From Dictyophora rubrovolvata (taxonomy: Eukaryota; Basidiomycota; Agaricomycetes; Phallales; Phallaceae): a stretch of DNA of 64,000 nucleotides. Position 1 is the first letter of the stretch, and the number at the start of each line of letters is the position of its first letter. The notes under the pieces are model-generated. The model ran no database searches. It saw only the letters and a program-made list of their open reading frames with translations, and was not told the DNA's origin. A program made the translations under genes and the position numbers. The stretch covers positions 372,001 through 436,000 of the forward strand of contig CP114127.1 in NCBI GenBank assembly GCA_029959195.1, written 5' to 3'. Shown piece by piece: positions 57,501 to 64,000 of the stretch.

Positions 57501-58239
57501 TCCTGATACGGCTTATAACTTCGTCGAAGTCGGGCAAAGGTTCAGCGGAAGCAAGACTGATCATGGGCTTCCCTGACGTCACTGGGAACGGTATCCTTCA
57601 GTGCTGAAATATTTCGAGTACAGTGTGCGAAACAGTATCGGTATATGCAAGCAAAGTGTTGGGTTGGTGTGAGTTTTGTTGGAGTTTACGATGCGGTCAC
57701 GGTACTAGGTAGATTAGAACTTATATTACATAACGCGCTGTCTGAGGCGCCGGTCGGAGTCTTTTGACCGAAGCTCCTCAGTGCTTCATTCAACAAGTTT
57801 ACTTAGCGCTTTATTCCATCCGACGAATATTTCTGTTTTGCCTTTACAGATTTCTTTTCAAATATAGTCCAAATTCTAAGAATGCGTAAGGTCAAAGCGT
57901 GCATAAAATATTGATTGAAGATCATACCTAATGCTTGCCGCCATGTCCATTGGCAGTTATTGAAGGCCGCGCCGGCCCTTACAGTGAGAGAGGGAGGCAC
58001 GAGTAATCGCAAACTTTATTGTCATGTCCACCTGGAGATCTAATATTAAGAAAATTAAGCATTTCTTCAAAAAAAGATATACCTATAAATCTCGATAAAT
58101 GCTTCCATTATATTTCCGATATCGAAAGCAGTGGAAATATGGCGGTCAGGGACCTCTAAACCCCACTCCGTAAAGGATATAAATAATTGCGTATACCGCG
58201 CGTCAGTGAATTCCTTCTTCACCTCTTAACTAACCTTGA
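57501..58239. other. Region with small uninformative frames
   Basis: A leftward frame at 58012-57803 (MRLLVPPSLTVRAGAAF) has no domain and may be part of the same debris as 57093-57500. Promoter DNA for the next gene lies at its right. Confidence 0.4.
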
Positions 58240-58790
58240 ATGGACGTTACCCCTCTCCCCTCTTATAGAGTCAATTATTGGTGATTTCAAGGTGATATAG
58301 CCACTGTTATTTCCCCCTTAACGACATTTATCTTCTAGGAGATTTTCCCAGATGCGGCAAACTCTGCGGGGGACCGCTCAATGTTTTATTTGTCCACATA
58401 TCTGGTGGAAGGTTTGGAGAAACACGCGATGGCGTGTCGAAGGATGAGCTATTACGGGCGGTAGAGAAGTATGTTTTTCCGTGTTATTTGCGAGCTAGTA
58501 GCTGAAGTCACCTTTGAAAGGTGTGCAAAGTCGAATGGAGGCTATCACACAGGAGCCGGTTTGGATTAGATATCTAAATCATGACAGACACGGTTTGGAA
58601 ATTCAGGGACTTCGGCGGGAATTATATAATGGATTTGGAAATGTTGTGGTATGTGTTTATAGACTCAGATAATATCGGAATGATCATGGATAACCAATCA
58701 ATTTAGCTCGCCTTTAATTTCCAAATATATCAAACTTTGGATACACTACAGAAGCTTGCATGGGACAAACTGAAGGATCTGGAAAAATAA
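58240..58790 (+). CDS. Hypothetical small gene (uncertain splicing)
   Basis: ATG at 58240 starts MDVTPLPSYRVNYW. Downstream segments give HISGGRFGETRDGVSKDELL, then VQSRMEAITQEPVWIRYLNH and GLEIQGLRRELYNGFGNVV, and a final exon LAFNFQIYQTLDTLQKLAW ending KDLEK before TAA at 58790. Introns at about 58281-58338, 58467-58519 and 58650-58708 fit GT-AG. The join between the first exon and the second is one base out in the best-looking frame, so either the start differs or the gene is damaged. No known domain; the middle looks helical. Confidence 0.3.
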
Positions 58791-59608
58791 ATATCTGATC
58801 TTCATGCAGAAGCTCAGAGAGGCCAGGAAAGACGGAATGACCCACTCAAACGAATTGCTCGACATCTTGGTATAGTTCTAGACATCTGGATTACTTTTTA
58901 CCGATACGCATACAGCCTCTATCTAGCCAATTAAAATTAAAGATGAGAGGAGAGGAGACTGGTACATAATAAAACATAGAGGAGAGAGAATAATAAAACG
59001 TGCACATTCAGAATCCATCATTGACGAGATGATGAATAGTATACAAATGATTCAGAGGGACAGCAAGACTAGTACTGGGATGAGACAAGATAATAATGTA
59101 AGGGCTCCTTAACAAGAGGGACAGAAAAGAAGGGAGGAAGGATGAATATTAATACACAGGGTCAAAGGCGCATACATACATACATCTACCACCTGAACAA
59201 CACATTTATAAAGGGACTTTAATCAATTGGATTTGAATTACACTGCGGATCTGTTGGGGCTCCCCGAGTAATAGGGAATCCCAATTCATCGTTAAATCTT
59301 TCACTAGTCACTAGTCGCTGGTCACTGTCAGGCGACATCGTACTACATATTATTTCAAGAGAACGGCAAAAGAGTCCTTTTCTTCAAAGACAGAGTAAGA
59401 TTAGCTTCCGAGGATTTGAGTACATACATTTTCGCTGTTCTAGGTTTGGGAATACACGACTAAGGAGCTACTTTGAGACAAAAAAAAACCTTCATAAATA
59501 CAACGCACATCATAACTGGTCCACCAATACATGAAGGGTATTAATATATACTATTTACCACAGCGTTATTGATAAAAAAAACAATGATACCACAATGCGT
59601 CAAGCCAA
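58791..59608. other. Intergenic region downstream of the PHD-finger gene
   Basis: 818 bases, AT-rich. No gene I can support; some short direct repeats (CATACATACATAC at 59171-59183 and GTCACTAGTCACTAGTCGC near 59305). The 3' end of the leftward gene is expected here. Confidence 0.5.
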
Positions 59609-61872
59609 TCAAAGCCCAACACCGACTCTCTTCGACGTGGCTTTGAAAGAACCGAAACACGTGGCAAGCACCGGCAAAGTCATCTTCGGCAGCTTGTACG
59701 ACCGACGTGGCTGCAGCTGAGGCAAACGCTGAACAATAGCATCCAATGGGGTGAGAACTTCTTTCTCCTCCTCCTCCTCCTCCTCCTCGGCACTACCGTT
59801 CTCGGGGTGATTTGGCGGCGCTGCGATCGAAACTTTATCCTTACACATCTGATCCGCGAAATCCGAGATATCTGTAGTTGTAGGGTCCAACTCGTGTTGA
59901 CCGGATTCCGCAGGCTCCTCTGTTACATCCTTATCTAAAGGCCGGCGGTTGGAATCATTTACGTCATCAGATAGAGGTGGACTAATGAGTCTATCTGTGA
60001 ACGATGTCTCCTGAGGTGCCTTCGCACCGATGCCGGGGAAGTCTCCATTTGATATTGGCTCTGATCCATTCTGGCTGTTGTTCTCCGCTATGGCTTCGTC
60101 CAAGCTTTGATCCACTTGTGATCTTTCCAAGGAACTGTCATCAGATGTCTCATCCTGCTCTATACGCGGAGACAAAGGCAGAGGCGATAGCGCCAAATCG
60201 GGGTATAATGCTACCGGTTCCATTATATCGGCCATGGCAAGCTCATTGTCATGAGTCGGAGAAACTTCTTTGGAGAACGTAGCTGGCGCGTCGGTATGAG
60301 AAGATCCGCGACCTTCAGAATGGGTTGTAGCTGCTTCGATATCTGTTATCGGGACAGGAGAATCCTCTATCAAACGGGCTTCGTTAACAGCGATGGCAAC
60401 GTTACTCCCTGATTCTGAATCAGATCCCGTGCCGTGTATTTGGGTATCTTCTTGCACTCTGTCGTTGTCATCTTTGGGAAGCTTGTCTTGCTCATGGACG
60501 ATGAGATCGGAAGGAAGAGGACCCGAGGAGATGGCACGCAATGGTGTCGTCGAACCTTGCACTTGAATCAATTGACTCGCATCCTTTGCATGGAGAGAAT
60601 TCGAAGGAGATTCAACAATCAGCCCCACTTCCCGCCGCAATGCTGGGTGGCAGTCACAGTTGAGCCGTCGCCTTTTAGCCGGTGACTCGTCAGTTTCGTC
60701 GTCGCCGTCGACAGGTGATACATGAATATTTGGTTGAAATGCTTTAGGCATATGGGGACGCTTTCTTTTGAGGAGTCTGCGGAGGTCAAGCAATGGCGGT
60801 AGAGAAGCAAATTCTTGGACTTTGTTCTTGTTCGGAGGAGGAACAGTCGTCGTCTCGTGGACTCTAGCTGTAGTTGGAAACGGTTTCGGGGGTATATTGA
60901 GAACGACTGGCAGAGTATTTTGAGAGGGTTTGGTAATGGCTTTGGGCTGTGTCCGGTCCTGTCAGCCAGACGTAGAGCGTCCAATCACTTATGACACACA
61001 CCTGGACTTGACCGACTTCCACAGGCAGATTTGGAGAGAGTTCAGCTTTAAGAATATCATAATTATCGCTATAAATATAGTAGGTAAACTATACTATGTC
61101 CAGGATACGTAAACCACTTACGCGAAAAGCACTCTCGAAGAAGAAGGCTGGACCATGAGGCGAATGTCCGCATTTGCGGTGACCACACGTTCAGAATTTG
61201 AATCTCGATTCTTGGGCGGTATAGACTGTTGGCGCGGTACATTCGTAGACTAGAAAAGGATAAGCAATAGACCCTCAGATGTTATGGACCACACCACCAC
61301 TTACTAGAGGCTTTGAATTACGAGCTAGTAAAGGACGCGTTGTCTCTTTCTCGTTCTCTAATGGAGCAGAAGGATGGCGTGACTGCTTTACTCGCTTCTT
61401 GACCGGTGCGGAATCCTTGGAAGGTTTGTTAACCGGACTATGTGGTTTCACCGGTACCGGTAGTGCCTGCATATCCTTGCGCATTTTGTCATTTATTCGC
61501 GCACGTGCAGGCGAAACGAAATCTAATTTTTTAAAAGGATGTGGTTGAACATGTTTCTTTATCGTCGGCGCTGTTTGCTTTACATTTTCTGTAGCTTTGC
61601 AGCCGGGGCAATGCCAGTTATCGAGCGAGTTGGCGTGGCAGCCGTCCGTTGATGATTTGACCATGAGCAAAAGCATTTCCTTCGATATAGCAGGTACAAT
61701 ACAAGCTGTACACATACATGAAAAATATTATGAGATAGTGATCTTGAATTTGAAAAAAAAAAAAAAACAAGTACGTACTATGGTGTAGTCCAATTCCACA
61801 CGAGCACTGCAACAGGAACTTGACGGGTGTCGAGACGGTTGTTCTACAAACCATACATGGTCTTCGTGGCAT
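59609..61872 (-). CDS. PHD-finger-like zinc protein with long disordered tail
   Basis: Five exons; the start MPRRPCMVCRTTVSTPVKF is at 61872. The first two exons form one zinc finger: CMVC, LLQCSCG, LHHTC, GCHAN and WHCPGC, spaced like a PHD/RING-type treble clef. Most PHD fingers read histone tails, so a chromatin role is likely. The remaining about 550 residues are disordered, with basic patches (KKRVKQSRHPSA, RLLKRKRPHMPK, AKRRRLNCD), acidic Ser-rich stretches (TGSDSESGSN, an 8-Glu run AEEEEEEEEKE from GAG repeats near 59780) and a short hydrophobic end (VLATCFGSFKATSKRVGVGL). The A|gtacgt intron between exons 1 and 2 contains a long T run at 61751-61766. Divergent from the coiled-coil gene 62093-63636. 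Confidence 0.78.
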
Positions 61873-62092
61873 TTTTTCTATAGCCGAACTCGTTAATGAA
61901 CGTTATTAAGTTTCCGGGTATTCTAGAATAGTTCATGCATGGCCCTGCCGGCCTGGTTTGAGGAAGGTGTAATTTTCAAGAGGTGCTTAGTAAGCAACTT
62001 GCTCACCTCATCCGTCTCACTGGTCCACACAGCTTGAACGGACGCGTGCTTTCACGATTTTTTTGGAATTTTGTTTTCTTTTTTTCCTTCTC
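61873..62092. promoter_or_regulatory. Divergent promoter between PHD-finger and SIKE/FGFR1OP2-like genes
   Basis: Only 220 bases separate the two start codons (61872 leftward, 62093 rightward), so both promoters must share or overlap here. It contains pyrimidine-rich stretches (TTTTTGGAATTTTGTTTTC... upstream of 62093) but no evident TATA box. Confidence 0.6.
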
Positions 62093-63636
62093 ATGGAAGC
62101 TAACGAACCAGACTTGGGGCAGTTATGGAAACTTGTGTTGGAACTTACGGAACAGTTGGGTCAAAATAGGGCAGCTATTGCTTCGTTGCAGGCCCAAGCT
62201 GGTTCAGTGAATGTAAGGAAACATTCTTTTGTGTCTTTCTTTTCTGTTTCATATGTTTTCTTCTAGTCCGCGGCATCGAACCAAAACACCGGGTTTCCAC
62301 TACGGAGGTGAGCGTTACTTTACTGGCTGTTACTGTCTGAAAAACTAAACGTTTTCATGGGTACAGGTTTAATACCCATCTAAGCCAAGGTGATTTGGCT
62401 CCAGTCTTCCATAATACTTCTTCTCGTCATAAACACTTCCCACAGAGGTCTACGAAGCTGAATTGGAAAAGCTAGACAGCACTTTTACCCAACAAAACGC
62501 TGAGCTACAGAACGAAAACAAACAACTTGCTGTCTTGCTTAAAGAGTACGAGCAGACACTGGAAAGTGTAATGAGCAAGTTCCGAACACATGCTGTATGT
62601 CTTTGACGGTTTATTCTCTCCTTCTCTCTCTTGTTAATCCGTAAAAACCACTAGCACGCAACGCAACAACATGAGTTGTCATTAACAAGACATTACGAAT
62701 CGTTGTTGATATCCCGCGAGACGGCCATCCTTGCGTCTGATCTCTCAATGTCCACGGCCTATTCATGTTCCTTGGCACGAATGTCACATCTATTGCGTTC
62801 AGCATTCAGAGCAGCAAGCGGAGAGCTTCCAGAAGACGAAGTAGGCACCCGTTATACATCTTCTATACCTGTTTCTCACATCCATGGAATAATAGACAGA
62901 CTCGGAAGAGGTAGAGGTAGGAGGTTACGTTGACGGTATAGGAATGCAGGATTGGGCACTCGAGCGCGAATGCGAGTTATCTCGTCTTGAATCTGAGAAC
63001 CAAGAGCTCCGTCGCATGTTGGGACTTTTACCCCCACTTTCTCCTCCACCATTACCTCCACGAAACAGACTGGCCTCTCACCAAATTGACCATCACGAAG
63101 CATCTCCGTCCGTAATTCCATTACGTTGGGAAACAATAGACCACGATCAAAACCAAAATCAGCGCTTGATTCCACCACCGCATCCTCTAGACTCCGATCC
63201 CAGCGATGGTATGATCCTACGTCGTCATCACAATCCACAACAAACTCTTAGCCCCCCACAATCAGCTTCAGATCTACCCCCACAGTCCGTTCAAAGTCAG
63301 AGTCGCAGTTATTCGCCGCCGCCGCCGTTCACATCAGAGACACCGCTGGTCACTAGGAAGTACAGCCGTCGAGGCGTGATGAATGGCCCTAACGGCATAT
63401 TTGCCACGGGAACTTTCGTCCCCGCGGGTGCTGGTGTTGAATCCAGTACGGCATCGGCTATTGGAAGCACGTTTAGAACACCTTGGCTTATGGAACAAGA
63501 GCGAAGTCCGGACCTGTTGGGGCCGATCCATGCTCAGGCTGTGAAAATGGCCGGGCCGGTAGATCGTAAAGGATCATCGGCTTGGGATGGATTATCAAAT
63601 ATTTATTCAAACAAATCTTGGAGTCAATTTTCATGA
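62093..63636 (+). CDS. SIKE/FGFR1OP2-family coiled-coil protein
   Basis: Six exons (62093-62212, 62267-62307, 62367-62389, 62446-62594, 62655-62840, 62896-63636) give 419 residues from MEANEPDLGQLWKLVLELTE. The first segment is a short coiled coil. Exon 4 contains ENKQLAVLLKEYEQTLESVM followed by SKFRTHA, matching the signature E(N)..L..LL.....LE.IMSK(Y/F)R of human FGFR1OP2 and SIKE1. The region ERECELSRLESENQELRRML corresponds to their second coiled coil. The long Pro/Ser-rich C-terminus (PLSPPPLPPRNRL, YSPPPPFTSETP) is extra. In animals and fungi these proteins (SCI1 in Sordaria) bind striatin in the STRIPAK complex, which controls hyphal fusion and fruiting. The family is clear from the motifs; STRIPAK membership here is by homology. 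Confidence 0.82.
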
Positions 63637-64000
63637 CGAATATGTCAAAAACTGGTAGGATTGTTACTGTAGAATTGTAATTATTTATTGTGTTTATAAT
63701 GTATCTCATGTCCATTGTCAATATCATATCATACCTGATCATGTTTTAATAGCGATAGTACTAGATAAATCGGAACTGAACATTAATAAACATGTTCATC
63801 CTATCAGTGCTCAGATATTATTACAGTCCTCCAGTAAATAAATATTCAACATGGCGGACGGGGAGGTCAAATTGAAGATGATTGAAACCAATGGACGACT
63901 GATTGGTCACGAACCACGAACACGTCGAATACGGTCAACGTCGGGGTCGACATCGAGCTGGAGACGCCCAGGCGGGGAGTTAGAACTTAGGGGATTGGCA
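63637..64000. other. Right edge, possible start of another gene
   Basis: After the coiled-coil gene the DNA is AT-rich to about 63850. An ATG at 63851 (MADGEVKLKMIETNGRLIGH) opens a 50-codon frame running off the edge. It is too short to call; the amino-acid pattern is plausible but not recognised. Confidence 0.25.

Noticed and set aside
59609-60793. Treating the disordered frame as a separate 394-residue protein starting at 60793
   Set aside because: The frame continues upstream through splice sites to a PHD-type finger at 61872, so the 60793 Met is internal.

Overview
The window looks like a filamentous basidiomycete nuclear genome, most likely an Agaricomycete. Genes carry many 45-70 base introns with GT-AG (sometimes GC-AG) borders, exons are short and sometimes tiny, and the repeats include a Plavaka-type DNA transposon and Ty3/gypsy fossils of the kind common in mushroom-forming fungi. 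No RNA genes or CRISPR arrays were recognised.

Layout. 1-10,130 is genic: the 5' part of a homoserine-acetyltransferase-family hydrolase (-), a decayed amino-acid transporter copy (+), a KES1/OSH4-type oxysterol-binding protein (+) and a KIN4-like kinase with a KA1 tail (+). 10,700-11,646 is a six-exon gene of unknown function. 11,700-29,920 is a nested transposon island: LTR copies, broken Ty3/gypsy pieces, an 8.1 kb Plavaka element (14,904-23,038) with two cargo genes, and three copies of an unclassified element with two small open frames (11,871-14,135; 24,000-26,423; 26,424-28,407).

From 30,804 ordinary genes return: a six-Kelch protein (-), an FAD-dependent oxidoreductase (+), three tandem Sulfotransfer_4 genes (-), two tandem glutathione S-transferases (-), a protein with four SMP-like repeats (-), a Crinkler-like P-loop protein (+), an intact amino-acid transporter (-) that is the paralog of the decayed copy at 2.1-4.2 kb, a broken F-box-like gene, transposon debris, a PHD-finger protein (-) and, divergently, a coiled-coil protein of the SIKE/FGFR1OP2 family (+), a STRIPAK-associated group.

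No biosynthetic cluster is evident. The FAD enzyme, sulfotransferase-like genes and GSTs form a loose oxidation/conjugation neighbourhood, but co-function is only a guess. The most unusual content is (i) the two-frame element, whose two proteins look like diverged duplicates of each other and whose right end is far better conserved than its coding part, and (ii) the transporter gene, which needs 4-, 9- and 14-base microexons.
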